Positions 44,672 through 54,400 of a DNA stretch of 64,000 nucleotides are shown here, piece after piece (within the stretch, counting starts at the first letter, position 1; each line of letters begins with the position of its first letter). The DNA lies in assembly GCF_020524085.2 (NCBI RefSeq), contig NZ_CP129016.1, forward strand, positions 1,172,001-1,236,000. Direction: 5' to 3'. Position numbers and translations under genes: made by a program. Below the pieces are notes generated by a model. It was not told the origin of the DNA and searched no databases. It saw only the letters and a list, made by a program, of their open reading frames with translations. This DNA is from Halobacillus litoralis (GTDB lineage Bacteria; Bacillota; Bacilli; Bacillales; Halobacillaceae).

Positions 44672-45283
44672 ATGACATGGGAAATATTGAACATACTAGC
44701 CGTGTCGGCGTTTGCTTTTAGTGGTGCGATTGTAGCATTAAATGAAAGATACGATATATTTGGCACATTTATTCTTGGTATTGCGACACCATTTGCGGGA
44801 GGAATCATCAGGAATATTGCCCTTGATGTACCGGTCGTCCATGTTTGGGAACAAGGTTACCTGTTTTATGTAGCCCTCGGTACCATTGCCATTGTCTATT
44901 TCTTCCCTAAGACGTGGGTCATGACCTGGGATCGTTGGAATATCTACCCCGATGCGGTCGGTTTATCTGCATTTGCGCTTCAAGGAGCGTCTTTTGCTAT
45001 AGAAAATGATTTTCCTCTTGGAGGGATTATTTTTGCTGCTATTCTGACAGGTGTCGGAGGAGGGGTAACGAGGGATGTCCTTGCTCAGCGCCGCCCCATG
45101 GTCATGCACCAGGAGATATACGCTGTCTGGGCATTGATGGCGGGGCTCCTTATAGGAATAGGTTGGATTGATATCGAAAGCGCCTGGCAGACCTATATGA
45201 TCTTCCTTCTCGTCATCATCTGCCGTGTCGCTTCCTTCCACCTAGGCTGGCATTTACGTTTCAGAGACCTATACCGCCTGTAA
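44672..45283 (+). CDS. TRIC-type cation channel family membrane protein
   Basis: This 203-residue protein (UPF0126/YvgT-like) has about seven membrane helices in two similar halves. Each half carries the glycine-rich signature: ATPFAGGIIRNIALD in the first and LTGVGGGVTRDVLAQ in the second. These kinked-helix motifs define the prokaryotic TRIC channels, which form potassium-conducting trimers. ATG 44672 is preceded by GGGAGGGG. It is monocistronic and ends at repeat copy 4. Confidence 0.9.
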   Translation: MTWEILNILAVSAFAFSGAIVALNERYDIFGTFILGIATPFAGGIIRNIALDVPVVHVWEQGYLFYVALGTIAIVYFFPKTWVMTWDRWNIYPDAVGLSAFALQGASFAIENDFPLGGIIFAAILTGVGGGVTRDVLAQRRPMVMHQEIYAVWALMAGLLIGIGWIDIESAWQTYMIFLLVIICRVASFHLGWHLRFRDLYRL

Positions 45284-45310
45284 ATCACTGAAGGTTATCT
45301 TGTAGTATAT

Positions 45311-45848
45311 GGCAGGATTGTGTAAGACTCAGTTTCAAGATGTGTCCAGAGTTCGTTACCTTGTTGGGGGTTAGGGGTGGTCGGGAAGCCACTCGCTTTC
45401 CTGCGGGGATGACGGCAAGCCTCCTCGTGCTACGCACTGCGGGGTCTCGCCAGCCAATCCATTCCCGCGGGAGTCTCGCAGCTTCCCGACCACCCCATTC
45501 GATGTAGGAGAGAAACGAACCCTTGTACCAAATTGGATGGTTCTTTCACTATCCAACTGTTAGAGGTGTAAAGCACTGTGGATCAAGTTTTAACGTACTG
45601 TTGAGGTGTTCTAGTCATCCACCTCCCATAATCATACGAGCTGACCTTTTAGGAGTGGTTTCGAGAATCTTTCATGGCAAAGGGGCGGAGGGAAACGGTG
45701 AGACTCCTATGGGATGTGTGGGACAGGTGAGACCCCGGAAGGCGTAGCCTGAGGAGGCTCACCGCCCGCCCCATGGAAAGCGAACCTTTTCCCGGAGCCC
45801 CTAGAACCACTTAATTGTCTCGAAACTGAGTCTTCAACAATCGGGAGC
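45311..45848. repeat. Long intergenic repeat, copy 4
   Basis: Full-length copy in the same orientation as copy 1. Left end AAGACTCAGTTTCAAGATG, module A (minus, 45374-45496, apical stem GTGC/GCAC), spacer, module B (plus, 45682-45802, apical stem AGGC/GCCT), right end GTCTCGAAACTGAGTCTTC. It lies between the convergent TRIC-like and cysK genes. Confidence 0.85.
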
Positions 45849-45867
45849 TTTAGTGGAAGAAGGGATA

Positions 45868-45903
45868 TAAAAAGCACTCAGAGGTTTAGGTCTCTGAGTG
45901 CTT
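45868..45903 (-). terminator. Terminator after cysK
   Basis: The hairpin AAGCACTCAGAG-gtttaggt-CTCTGAGTGCTT is followed by Ts on the minus strand, just past the cysK stop. Confidence 0.85.
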
Positions 45904-45911
45904 CGTTATTT

Positions 45912-46841
45912 TTAATAGCGGAATAAGTCTCCTGAGAGGTATCGTTCTCCGGTGTCTGGTGCGATACATACGATCACTTCTCCCGGTTTTTTCTTTTTGG
46001 CGACCTGAATGGCTGCCCAGCAGGCGGCACCACAGGAAGTCCCAAGAAGCAAGCCTTCTTCACGAGCAAGTCTGCGGGTGATGTCGTAGGCATCTTCATC
46101 TGTCACTTGGAAAATTTCATCATACACTTCATGGTTCAAGATGGAAGGAACGAAACCTGGGCTCGTCCCAACAAGCTTATGCTTTCCGGGCTTTCCACCG
46201 GAAAGTACAGGGGAGCCTGCGGGTTCTGCTACATGGATGGTCAAATCTTCGTAACGTTTTTTCAGCTCTTCACCTGTTCCTGTGATGGTACCGCCTGTTC
46301 CAGCAGTAGAAACAAAACCGGATAGAGGTTTGCCGAGCTCACCCATAGCTTCAATAATTTCTGCAGCCGTTGTATGGCGGTGGGCATCTGGATTGGCCAT
46401 GTTTTCAAATTGCATGGGCATAAAGCTTCCTTCAATTTCATCGACCAGTTCTTTGGCTTTTGCGATGGCTCCTGGCATTTTTTCGTCTCCAGGTGTCAGA
46501 ACAATCTCGGCACCATATGCCTTCAAAAGGTTAATCCGTTCTTGAGTCATTGTATCCGGCATGACAAGAATGGCTTTGTATCCTCTTGCAGCGGCGTTCA
46601 TAGCAATGCCGATCCCTGTGTTCCCACTGGTCGGTTCGATGATCGTTGCTCCTTTTTTAAGGTGTCCATCCTTCTCCGCCTGTTCCATCATGTTGAAAGC
46701 GGCACGGTCTTTGACACTTCCGCTTGGGTTGTATTTTTCCAACTTCATATAAATATCGGCTCCGCCTTCTGGCGCAATACGATTCAGCTTAACTAAAGGT
46801 GTATCTCCAATTAAATCAGCAATATTGTTTACCACGCGCAT
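45912..46841 (-). CDS. cysK: Cysteine synthase A (O-acetylserine sulfhydrylase)
   Basis: This PLP enzyme makes cysteine from O-acetylserine and sulfide. The PLP lysine is Lys44 in PSGSVKDRAA. The substrate loop TSGNTGIGIAM, the phosphate loop STAGTGGTITGTG and the late serine of GTSCGAA are all intact. The length of 309 residues and the order fit CysK rather than CBS or CysM. ATG 46841 is chosen because AGGAAG lies eight bases upstream; an in-frame GTG at 46850 overlaps that spacing. No S-box or T-box is evident in the 78 bases before ypmS. Confidence 0.93.
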   Translation of the reverse strand: MRVVNNIADLIGDTPLVKLNRIAPEGGADIYMKLEKYNPSGSVKDRAAFNMMEQAEKDGHLKKGATIIEPTSGNTGIGIAMNAAARGYKAILVMPDTMTQERINLLKAYGAEIVLTPGDEKMPGAIAKAKELVDEIEGSFMPMQFENMANPDAHRHTTAAEIIEAMGELGKPLSGFVSTAGTGGTITGTGEELKKRYEDLTIHVAEPAGSPVLSGGKPGKHKLVGTSPGFVPSILNHEVYDEIFQVTDEDAYDITRRLAREEGLLLGTSCGAACWAAIQVAKKKKPGEVIVCIAPDTGERYLSGDLFRY

Positions 46842-46919
46842 ATCTGTCACTTCCTTATCATTGGGAATGGTAGTCCAATTTTATCATAGTTGAATGGAGA
46901 CGTTCATCTGCTTTGCTTG

Positions 46920-47555
46920 TCACTCCATATGCTCATTTACAACTCGTTGTGCAAATTGGAAAGTGTTGCTCGGTACAGCAATTTTGAACGCAAGCTGGTT
47001 GGAGTTCAAGTTGAACCGGTCGACTTTCACATTGAAATTACTTGCCGTGTCCATTTGTGTGACTGCAACATAGATATTTTCTTCATTTGGATTTACGATG
47101 ACCCATTCAGGTAAGTTATAGTTGTCTTTCACGAATTCCAATACCTTTTTATTAGGAAGGGGAAGCTTTCCTAAAGAAATTTTCTCTTGTCTTAGAATAA
47201 GATCTCCATTTTCCTGCACTTCAGGGTGTAACTCTACGTTAATGGGGATGACCTGATCAAAGGCCTTGATGTTCCCTGATAATGTTACATTTCGGTCTAA
47301 GGTGATCGAGTAGTCGAAAACTGTCTGGGTTGAAAGTTCTGAGAGGTATTCATTAGCGAGTTGCTCCATGTTCTCTTTTGTAGAAACGATGGTGAATTCG
47401 GCATCAGGGCTTTCTTTCTTTTGATCCACATTAACAATGGTATAAGAACTTGGTAAGAAAACTAAAGCAACAAGCCAAATGATAACTCCCACATTAATCA
47501 GAGCTAATAGCCAAAAGGACGTTCTCCATTTATTATTTAACAATAATCGTTTCAT
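46920..47555 (-). CDS. ypmS: Membrane-anchored YpmS family protein (DUF2140)
   Basis: This is a 211-residue protein with one N-terminal membrane helix (FWLLALINVGVIIWLVALVF) and an extracellular beta-rich part. Segments VTLSGNIKAFDQVIPINVEL, ISLGKLPLPNKKVLEFVKD and VVNEHME at the end match YpmS, whose role in the cell envelope is unknown. It sits directly after ypmR, whose stop codon lies within the ribosome binding region, as in B. subtilis. I prefer ATG 47555, with AGGTGG ten bases upstream. ATG 47564 is only one base from that site. Confidence 0.88.
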   Translation of the reverse strand: MKRLLLNNKWRTSFWLLALINVGVIIWLVALVFLPSSYTIVNVDQKKESPDAEFTIVSTKENMEQLANEYLSELSTQTVFDYSITLDRNVTLSGNIKAFDQVIPINVELHPEVQENGDLILRQEKISLGKLPLPNKKVLEFVKDNYNLPEWVIVNPNEENIYVAVTQMDTASNFNVKVDRFNLNSNQLAFKIAVPSNTFQFAQRVVNEHME

Positions 47556-47572
47556 CTTATACATTCCACCTG

Positions 47573-48499
47573 TTATTGTTCGATGTCTTCTCTAATGTAT
47601 TGTAACACGCGCTCAGCCATCTTTTTATAACCTCTTTCATTGGGATGGAAAAGGTCTTCTTCCCAAAGGAGCTCTTCTTCGTTTCCTTCAAACAAGTCCC
47701 GAATCGGGATGAAGGCGGCCTGTTCGTAGTCGTCGGTGACACGACGACTGATGGCATTCCAATCTCCCATAATTTGTCCAAGTTCAGGAATGTTAGTGAA
47801 GTATTGGTTAAAAGGATTATAGAGACCCAGCAGATACACAGGGGCATCAGGATTCAACTCCTGAACCCGGTTGAAAATGTTACGCATCCGGTCTTCGTAC
47901 CCTTTTTGTTCCTCAACAAAATCCTGATAATTCAAGCTTGTAAAATTATTTTTCACTACTTTCATAACATCGTTGGCGCCGATGGTAATCAAAATCAGGT
48001 CCGCTTCTTGCAGGGAATCGGCAATTTCTTCATCTTCCATCCGTGCCAGCATTTGGTCTGTCCGGTTTCCCCGTTTTCCATAGTTTGTTATATTCAGGGT
48101 CGCTGTATCCGGGTTGGCATTGAAAGTTTCTTCAAGAATTCCAATATAGCCGCCATTTTCTGTAGAATCTCCGACACCTTGTGTCAAAGAGTCACCAATA
48201 GCGACGATATTTAGATCTTCTTTAATAAACACATCCCGGGCACTTTCAATCACACTTGTAAAGACCTCACGTAACCCTTCACTCAGCTTACCCTCATTGT
48301 CTTCACTTTCTTCTTCATCCTCTTCGGGTTCTTCATTTTCCATCTCATGTTCTTGAGCGGGAGTAGTTTCCGCTGTCTGCTGTGAATCTTTTGGTTCAGT
48401 CGACGGTTTTTCTTCCGGGGTATATATAAAAGCTGCTACCATAAAAAAGGCAATCAAGAAGGAGAGTGCGACGGCTGCCATCCATCTCCATTTTTTCAA
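47573..48499 (-). CDS. ypmR: SGNH/GDSL-type lipase-esterase (YpmR)
   Basis: This exported SGNH hydrolase has an N-terminal signal anchor (MAAVALSFLIAFFMVAAFIY), a strongly acidic linker (EPEEDEEESEDNEG) and a catalytic domain. Block I is AIGDSLTQGVGD (nucleophile Ser), block III is TIGANDV and block V is DLFHPNERGY, with the catalytic Asp and His. The substrate is unknown; envelope lipids or glycans are plausible. The start is taken as TTG 48499, because AGGAGG lies nine bases before it and within the longer frame that begins at ATG 48529. It forms an operon with ypmS. Confidence 0.87.
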   Translation of the reverse strand: MKKWRWMAAVALSFLIAFFMVAAFIYTPEEKPSTEPKDSQQTAETTPAQEHEMENEEPEEDEEESEDNEGKLSEGLREVFTSVIESARDVFIKEDLNIVAIGDSLTQGVGDSTENGGYIGILEETFNANPDTATLNITNYGKRGNRTDQMLARMEDEEIADSLQEADLILITIGANDVMKVVKNNFTSLNYQDFVEEQKGYEDRMRNIFNRVQELNPDAPVYLLGLYNPFNQYFTNIPELGQIMGDWNAISRRVTDDYEQAAFIPIRDLFEGNEEELLWEEDLFHPNERGYKKMAERVLQYIREDIEQ

Positions 48500-48672
48500 G
48501 GCTGAATCCCTCCTGAAGGGTAATCTCATTTCTATTATATGTTCTTCCCATCCAATGGGAAATGAAAAGTTTTAACCACAATTATATCATGGTCCTATAC
48601 AATAGACATACGGAAAAGAGTGTAAGAAGATGAGGGTAAGAAAATAAAACCAATAAGAAGGGAGGAAAATCG

Positions 48673-50953
48673 ATGGACACAAAAATGACGATTTCCGTTC
48701 GAGACCTTGTTTCCTATGTGTACAGGACGGGAAGCATTGACGAACGTTTTCAAACGAATACATCCCTCGTGGAAGGAACGGCCATTCATCAAGAAGTGCA
48801 AAAGAAATACAAAGAAAAGGACGAATCGGAAGTATTCATGGAATATGAATTTCATCAGGAAGGGTTTAGCCTAATGGTCCAAGGCCGGTGCGATGGTTTA
48901 TTGGACACGGAGGAGGGGCCGGTGATTGACGAAATCAAATCTACTGCAAGAGATCTTGAGGAAATTGATGATACCACTTATCCCCTTTACTGGGCCCAGG
49001 CCAAAGGGTATGCCTTTATCTATGCAACCCAAGAAGAGCTGCAGAACATCCGGGTGCAGTTGACGTATGTCCAGAAAAAAACAAAAGAAAAAAAGCGGAT
49101 CCTACGTACATTTACATACGAGGAATTGCATCAATTCATGAAAGATACAGTCAGCGAATACGCATCTTATGCGCGAATCCTTCTTCATATACGAGAGCAA
49201 AAAGAAAAAACAGTCCCTGATTTAAACTTTCCATTTCCGAGTTATCGTGACGGTCAGCGGAAACTGGCAGGAAGTGTTTACCGCACGATTGAAGAAAAGA
49301 GGAATCTGTTTGCTCAAGCGCCCACAGGGATTGGAAAGACGATATCCACCCTGTTTCCAGCTATTAAAGCATTGCAATTGGATGATATGGAAAGGATTTA
49401 TTACTTAACGGCAAAGACGATTACAAGAGCCACGGCTGAAGAAGCTCTACTGAAAATGGGAGAGACGGGACTCAGGCTCCGGTCGGTTACCTTGACGGCC
49501 AAAGATAAAATCTGTTTCCAGGAAGAGACGATTTGTCAGCCGGAATACTGTGAATTTGCCGACGGTTACTATGACCGAATTAATGGAGCTATCGTCGATA
49601 TTCTCCTTCATGAAACACAAATGACACGTTCGATTATTGAATCCTATGCAAGGAAACATAAAGTTTGCCCCTTCGAATTTTCATTAGACCTTACAGATGT
49701 GTGTGATGTGATCATTGGTGACTATAATTACATCTTTGACCCTCGGGTTTCTCTGAAACGCCTGATGCCAGATCGGAAGAAAAAAACAGCGCTGCTCGTG
49801 GATGAAAGTCATAACCTTGTAGAGCGTGCTCGTGAGATGTATTCAGCTTCCGTTACCAAGCAATCTTATGAAAGTGTTGCAGCTGAATGGGAAGGCGAGG
49901 AAGAGAACTTAGTTAAAGTGGCTGACGCAATCGGAAAAGATTTGGATCGTTTTTATTCTCCCAAGGAGGAGTTCATCCAACTGGAACAGGTGCCTGGAGA
50001 GTTGGAAGAAAACATAGAACGCTTCCTGGCAGAAGCGGAGGCGCTTTTTACAGGAGAATACGGAAGGGGAAAGGTCTGAACAGCTGCTGGATGTATATTT
50101 TCAATCGCAGAGATTTTTGAAAATCCTCGAATATGTAGATGAACACTATCGCTTGTTGGGGGAGAGTACGAGCGAGGGAGACTTTATATTCAAGCTGTTT
50201 TGTCTCGATCCTTCACACGTCCTGCGGGAAACGACGAAAACCTTCAGGTCGGGAGTGTTTTTTTCAGCGACTCTTTCACCATTTGCTTATTATAAAGAGA
50301 TGCTTGGGGGAACCAAAGAGGATTATATCTTACAATTGCCGTCGCCGTATGACTCATCGCAAATTGATGTGATGATCACTCCTTTGTCGACGAGGTATAA
50401 GAGCAGGGAGAAGACGGTTGGCGAACTGACCAAACGCCTGAATGATCAGGTGGATCACCACGAGGGGAATCACCTATTCTTCTTCCCTTCCTATCATTAC
50501 ATGGAAATGGTTTATCGTGAATTCAAAGACTACTCTTCTGTGAATGCGGTCATGCAGGAGCGGGGGATGGATGAAGAAAGAAGAGAAGACTTTCTTGCTC
50601 AATTTGAGGAAGGAGGTCGACTCGTCGGTTTCGCAGTGTTGGGAGGTATATTTTCTGAAGGTGTAGACCTGCGAGGAGATCGGCTAAATGGCGTAGCCGT
50701 AGTAGGTATCGGACTTGCTCCCAGAAGTTTCGAAAAGGAGTTAATCAAAGATTACTTTAATCAAAAAGGAAGAAACGGCTATGATTACGCTTATGTTTAT
50801 CCAGGTATGAACAAGGTGCTGCAGGCGGGCGGGCGGTTGATCCGTTCAGAAGAAGATCACGGGTCGATTCAGCTTGTCGATGACCGCTTTCTTTCGCGCA
50901 AATATTTGCAACTTCTACCTGATGATTGGGGAAATTATCGAATTCTTAAATGA
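48673..50953 (+). pseudogene. Fusion of RecB-like nuclease and XPD/DinG-type Fe-S helicase, frameshifted
   Basis: The reconstructed protein of about 759 residues has an N-terminal PD-(D/E)XK nuclease domain (about 50-190; GRCDGLLDTEEG...IDEIKST). A superfamily 2 helicase of the XPD/DinG family follows. Walker A is APTGIGKT, the DEAH-box equivalent is VDESHNL, and motif VI is QAGGRLIRS. Four cysteines between motifs I and II (KICFQE, TICQPEYC, HKVCPFE) give the Fe-S cluster. It probably unwinds and trims branched or damaged DNA. The frame breaks at 50079. Removing one G from the four-G run 50066-50069 joins it to SEQLLDVYFQSQRFLKILEY. Start ATG 48673 has GGGAGG upstream. Confidence 0.85.
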
Positions 50954-51007
50954 TTTGATTTCCCAGGAAATATTGTGACGGAAAAGGAGAGGAGAGGTGG
51001 AGAAGAG

Positions 51008-52456
51008 TCAAATCTTCTCCATAATATCATGGCAGAAATCATGGACTTTGGAACGACTGGAACTCGAAATTCCATAGATTTCATAAACGGTTTGATCCAC
51101 CAGCGACTGCCATTCATCCGTTTGAAAAGATGGATCCTCTTTTTTCTTATCAACGATACTCCGAGCAGTTTCAATCATTACCTGCTTTTGCAGAGGGGCA
51201 GGTTCTATGTACGGAATCTTCTTGATGTAGCCAGACGTGATCATGTTTGTACGGTTGAGGACTTTTCTTACCATATATTTAATCAACTTGCTGTTTAACA
51301 GACTGAGAAAGTAGTACAGATCCTCCTCATGTTCTGGGAAGAGGTTGGCGTTCACTCCGAACAAGGATCCTTCTGGGAGTAAGGCAGCGGAGAAATCCAC
51401 CCCCATGGACGAGCAGGTGATGCCTCTCTGGTAGAAATAGGAGCGGTTCCGTACCGTGAAACTTGTATTTCTCTCGACATAGTCCGGCCAATTTTTGTGG
51501 ATGTAGTATTTCGGTTCATAATACCAGGCATCCTTCCTTCCGCCATTTTTATAAAAAGGAATCCATTCGGGTGGCACATGTCCATCCTTGAATGACCGTA
51601 AGAAAAAACGATCGTCTCCGGTAGATATGCCTGTCCCACCTTTAAGGACACTTCCCAGGGTTCGGTGTGGGGTTTCGAAATGTTTCAAGATATCTTCAGG
51701 TACATTGATTGTAAAGTTATTAGCGGGCATCTGCTCAAACGTTCGTTGTGATAGATACTGGATGAGATGCTCAGGAGGATGGTCATAATCTTGCTCCTTC
51801 AGACGGTCTACCAGCCTCATTTCTGTGGAGGGAACGGCTTCCATGCCTCTTTTCTTTAGAGTAATGATGGCTGTACGTACATCGGCTTTCCCTTTATGGA
51901 AAAGGCGTCTTGGAGCAAGAACGATTTCTTTGATTTCGGTCTCTTTTAGTAGAAATTCACGAAAGCTTTTGTAGTAAATATTTGTAAGGAATGAATCTTG
52001 TACAATCATTGTCATCACCCCGCCGGGCTTCAAGCATTGTATGCCTTTGTGAATGAAGAGGGAATATAAGTTATGAATACCAACCTTTCCAAAATCACGT
52101 TGAATTCTTTCTCGGTTTTCGGAAAAGTAAGGACTTTGCCGTTTAGATTTGTAGGGAGGATTGCCTATGATTGCGTCATATTTCCCTGGTTGATCAACCT
52201 TTAGAAAATCTTCATAGTAAAAATGAATATCAGGATGAGGAGCCGCTGTTTTTCGGTCGATATCAAAAGCATAGAGATTTTCTGTTGAAAGGCCTTCTTC
52301 CAACAATGTATGGATGAAAATGCCGTCCCCGGTCGCCGGGTCAAGAATCTTCATGTTGCTCTTTGTAGGAAGTTCTGATAAAAGCTTCCGAGTCATATAA
52401 TGCACCGTTTCTTTCGGGGTTGTATATTGCCCCATCGTCCTTTGAGGAGAAAACAT
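51008..52456 (-). CDS. N6-adenine-specific DNA methyltransferase, solitary
   Basis: The 482-residue protein combines a Rossmann-type methylase domain with a C-terminal specificity region, like TaqI/Eco57I-type enzymes. Motif I is LDPATGDGIFI (SAM binding) and motif IV is NPPY (AIIGNPPYKSKR, catalytic). It should methylate adenine in a defined sequence. No restriction endonuclease gene is next to it. The neighbours are a convergent nuclease-helicase fusion and an AhpD-like gene. It may be an orphan regulatory methylase or the remainder of a restriction-modification system. Start ATG 52456 is preceded by GGAGGGGG. Confidence 0.88.
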   Translation of the reverse strand: MFSPQRTMGQYTTPKETVHYMTRKLLSELPTKSNMKILDPATGDGIFIHTLLEEGLSTENLYAFDIDRKTAAPHPDIHFYYEDFLKVDQPGKYDAIIGNPPYKSKRQSPYFSENRERIQRDFGKVGIHNLYSLFIHKGIQCLKPGGVMTMIVQDSFLTNIYYKSFREFLLKETEIKEIVLAPRRLFHKGKADVRTAIITLKKRGMEAVPSTEMRLVDRLKEQDYDHPPEHLIQYLSQRTFEQMPANNFTINVPEDILKHFETPHRTLGSVLKGGTGISTGDDRFFLRSFKDGHVPPEWIPFYKNGGRKDAWYYEPKYYIHKNWPDYVERNTSFTVRNRSYFYQRGITCSSMGVDFSAALLPEGSLFGVNANLFPEHEEDLYYFLSLLNSKLIKYMVRKVLNRTNMITSGYIKKIPYIEPAPLQKQVMIETARSIVDKKKEDPSFQTDEWQSLVDQTVYEIYGISSSSRSKVHDFCHDIMEKI

Positions 52457-52568
52457 ATACTCCCCCTCCTACTTTTTGAGTCTATATTACTATATAGGGA
52501 GGAAGAAGTCACCATTTAATAGGTTATTAATTCCTAGTTAAAAAGAATGATAGAGGAGTGGTGTAGCA

Positions 52569-53066
52569 ATGCCATGGATTAAACCTGTAAAACAAAAAGA
52601 AATGAAGGAACTCAACGCACAAAAAAATATTCCCAATCCAGCCCCTTTGTTTGATCGGTTGCTGGCGAATAATGAAGCACTATATGAAGCTTTTCTCCCC
52701 TTGCAGAAAGCGATTAAGGAGACAGACTTTCCAGACGACTTGCGAGAAGCGGTCATCACGTTCGTTTCCATGAAGAATGGATGCAAATACTGCACGGATA
52801 GTCATTCCAAATTACTTGAAGAGCTGGTAGATCAGGAGGATGTGTTGGACTGGCTTAGCCATTATGAGGAATCTGACATGAGTGAGGAATGGAAAGCTGT
52901 ACTTACGTATGCGAACCACATAATTGCTAAACCAGTAGAAGTGACGAAAGAAGATGTGGAACGGTTGAAGGAGCATGGTTATGATGCTCGGAAAATATCA
53001 GCGTTAAATCAAACGGTTGCTTATACAAGTTATACGAATCAACTTTCAATGGGGTTGGGATTATAA
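52569..53066 (+). CDS. AhpD-like / carboxymuconolactone decarboxylase-fold peroxidase
   Basis: This 165-residue helical protein belongs to the AhpD/CMD superfamily, disulfide-based peroxidases and reductases. The active-site pattern is REAVITFVSMKNGCKYCTDSH: the CxxC pair Cys72/Cys75 followed by a histidine three residues later. The C-terminal half is also helical (LTYANHIIAKP). Substrates are probably organic peroxides (family knowledge). Start ATG 52569 has GAGGAG upstream. It is divergent from the methylase gene and ends at a terminator before bioY. Confidence 0.87.
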   Translation: MPWIKPVKQKEMKELNAQKNIPNPAPLFDRLLANNEALYEAFLPLQKAIKETDFPDDLREAVITFVSMKNGCKYCTDSHSKLLEELVDQEDVLDWLSHYEESDMSEEWKAVLTYANHIIAKPVEVTKEDVERLKEHGYDARKISALNQTVAYTSYTNQLSMGLGL

Positions 53067-53070
53067 AGAC

Positions 53071-53104
53071 AAAAAGGGTGCCGATTCAAACGGCACCCTT
53101 TTTT
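53071..53104 (+). terminator. Terminator after the AhpD-like gene
   Basis: The hairpin AAAAAGGGTGCCG-attcaaa-CGGCACCCTTTTTT is typical. Confidence 0.9.
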
Positions 53105-53131
53105 GTTAACTATAAAAAAACTAAGTTGACA
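53103..53131. promoter_or_regulatory. BirA-like operator of bioY
   Basis: TTGTTAAC and GTTGACA are separated by 14 bases. This resembles the Bacillus biotin repressor box (TTGTTAAC-N14/15-GTTAACAA) with one mismatch in the right half, and it overlaps the -35 box. Confidence 0.55.
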
Positions 53132-53155
53132 TTATGAGGTGATTTCTCGTATCTT
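53126..53155 (+). promoter_or_regulatory. SigA-type promoter of bioY
   Basis: TTGACA is followed after 18 bases by TATCTT, 42 bases before the bioY start codon. Confidence 0.55.
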
Positions 53156-53196
53156 AATAATAGTTAAAGAGATTTTATATGTAGGAGGACACCGTA

Positions 53197-53784
53197 ATGA
53201 AATCATCTCGTTTATCGGCTTACGACATTACCTTGGGAAGCTTGTTCGTTGCTCTCATGGCGATCGGAGCCAACATCACCGCATTCATGCCATTTTTACA
53301 AGTCATGGGCGTACCGCTGACACTTCAAACATTCTTCGCTATTCTCGCAGGGCTCGTCCTGGGGAGCAGGTTAGGCTCATTCTCTGTTCTTGTTTATGCG
53401 CTTCTAGGGTTGGTGGGTGCGCCAATTTTTGCTGGATTTAAAGGGGGAATATCCACCCTTATCTCCCCAACATTTGGATTTATTTTATCTTTTATTGTCG
53501 TCGCTTATGCTGTTGGGAAAATTGCAGAGTCTAAGCGGAACCTTCCGACCTATATTACCGCAGCCCTTGTCGGCATTGTAGTGAACTATTTTATTGGTGT
53601 GAATCTATTCTATCTTGCTATGAACTTCTGGGTTGGAGGAGATGGTATAGGTTTTGTTGTGGCATGGTCAAGTATGGTGCCATTTTTAATTAAAGATATT
53701 GGCTTAGCCATTGTGTCCGCGTTCTTTGCTATCCGACTAGAAAAGACACTGTTACAACGGACGCCGTTAAGGCAGGCCGCCTAA
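53197..53784 (+). CDS. bioY: Biotin transporter BioY
   Basis: BioY is the substrate-binding membrane component of the biotin ECF transporter. The 195 residues form about six helices. The family signature is present as VPLTLQTFFAILAGLVLGSR and LLGLVGAPIFAGFKGG. The late conserved part includes YFIGVNLFYLAMNFW. No bioM or bioN gene is adjacent, so it uses the general ECF module or works alone, as reported for some BioY proteins. A BirA-like box overlaps the promoter, suggesting biotin repression. Start ATG 53197 has AGGAGG upstream. Confidence 0.92.
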   Translation: MKSSRLSAYDITLGSLFVALMAIGANITAFMPFLQVMGVPLTLQTFFAILAGLVLGSRLGSFSVLVYALLGLVGAPIFAGFKGGISTLISPTFGFILSFIVVAYAVGKIAESKRNLPTYITAALVGIVVNYFIGVNLFYLAMNFWVGGDGIGFVVAWSSMVPFLIKDIGLAIVSAFFAIRLEKTLLQRTPLRQAA

Positions 53785-53785
53785 T

Positions 53786-53822
53786 AAAAAGAGATCCGCT
53801 TCTGGGAGCGGATCTCTTTTTT
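53786..53822. terminator. Bidirectional terminator after bioY
   Basis: The hairpin AAAAAGAGATCCGCT / AGCGGATCTCTTTTTT lies between convergent genes. Confidence 0.9.
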
Positions 53823-54222
53823 ATGCGTTTTCGGAAATTTGTTTTCCATGAACGAAAGTCATAATCGCAAATAAGACGAAAGCGATAAGAAGGACGGTTC
53901 CTCCAACGATGAAGAAAATCGTGTTGAACGTGCTCATACCTGGAAGTGGCTGGGTATAATAAAGCCACATACCAACGGTTAAGCCGAACACACCGAAGAA
54001 AGATGTCCATACGTGCGCTGTTGCGAGCTTAGAATCCTTGGGTATGGAGAACACTCTATAATAAACACCGAAAGCAAAAAGAGAAAGCCATCCAACAACG
54101 AGGATGTGAGCGTGAATTGCGCTTAGTTGCAATCCCCCTCCGCCGGCCATATGAGAACCCATAAATGCGCCAATTAATGCGTAAATGGCAGCAACCCGCA
54201 CAAAAAAACGAGTACGGTCCAT
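53821..54222 (-). CDS. Small membrane protein resembling part of a haem-copper oxidase subunit I
   Basis: The 133-residue protein has four hydrophobic helices. The second begins with SAIHAHILVVGWLSLFAFG, which resembles the histidine-bearing helix of cbb3-type and NorB-type haem-copper oxidases (HAHxxxxGW). The remaining histidines and the full 12-helix core are absent, so it is not a complete oxidase. It may bind haem or be an assembly or sensor protein; this is inference. The start has AGGAGG upstream (ATG 54222). It is transcribed alone, divergent from pepQ. Confidence 0.75.
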   Translation of the reverse strand: MDRTRFFVRVAAIYALIGAFMGSHMAGGGGLQLSAIHAHILVVGWLSLFAFGVYYRVFSIPKDSKLATAHVWTSFFGVFGLTVGMWLYYTQPLPGMSTFNTIFFIVGGTVLLIAFVLFAIMTFVHGKQISENA

Positions 54223-54400
54223 ATCAGTTCACCTCCTAAATTTTAATCACCTTTCGCCATTATATCGAATGCGCCCCCTATTGAGAATGAAAAAGGTGAA
54301 AGTGTCGCCAAACGTTCACTCCCGTTTTCGGACTTTTGTGTGATTTGGATTGCTTTAAAGATTGAGCTATGATTAAAAAAGAAGCAAAGAGGAGTGATGA

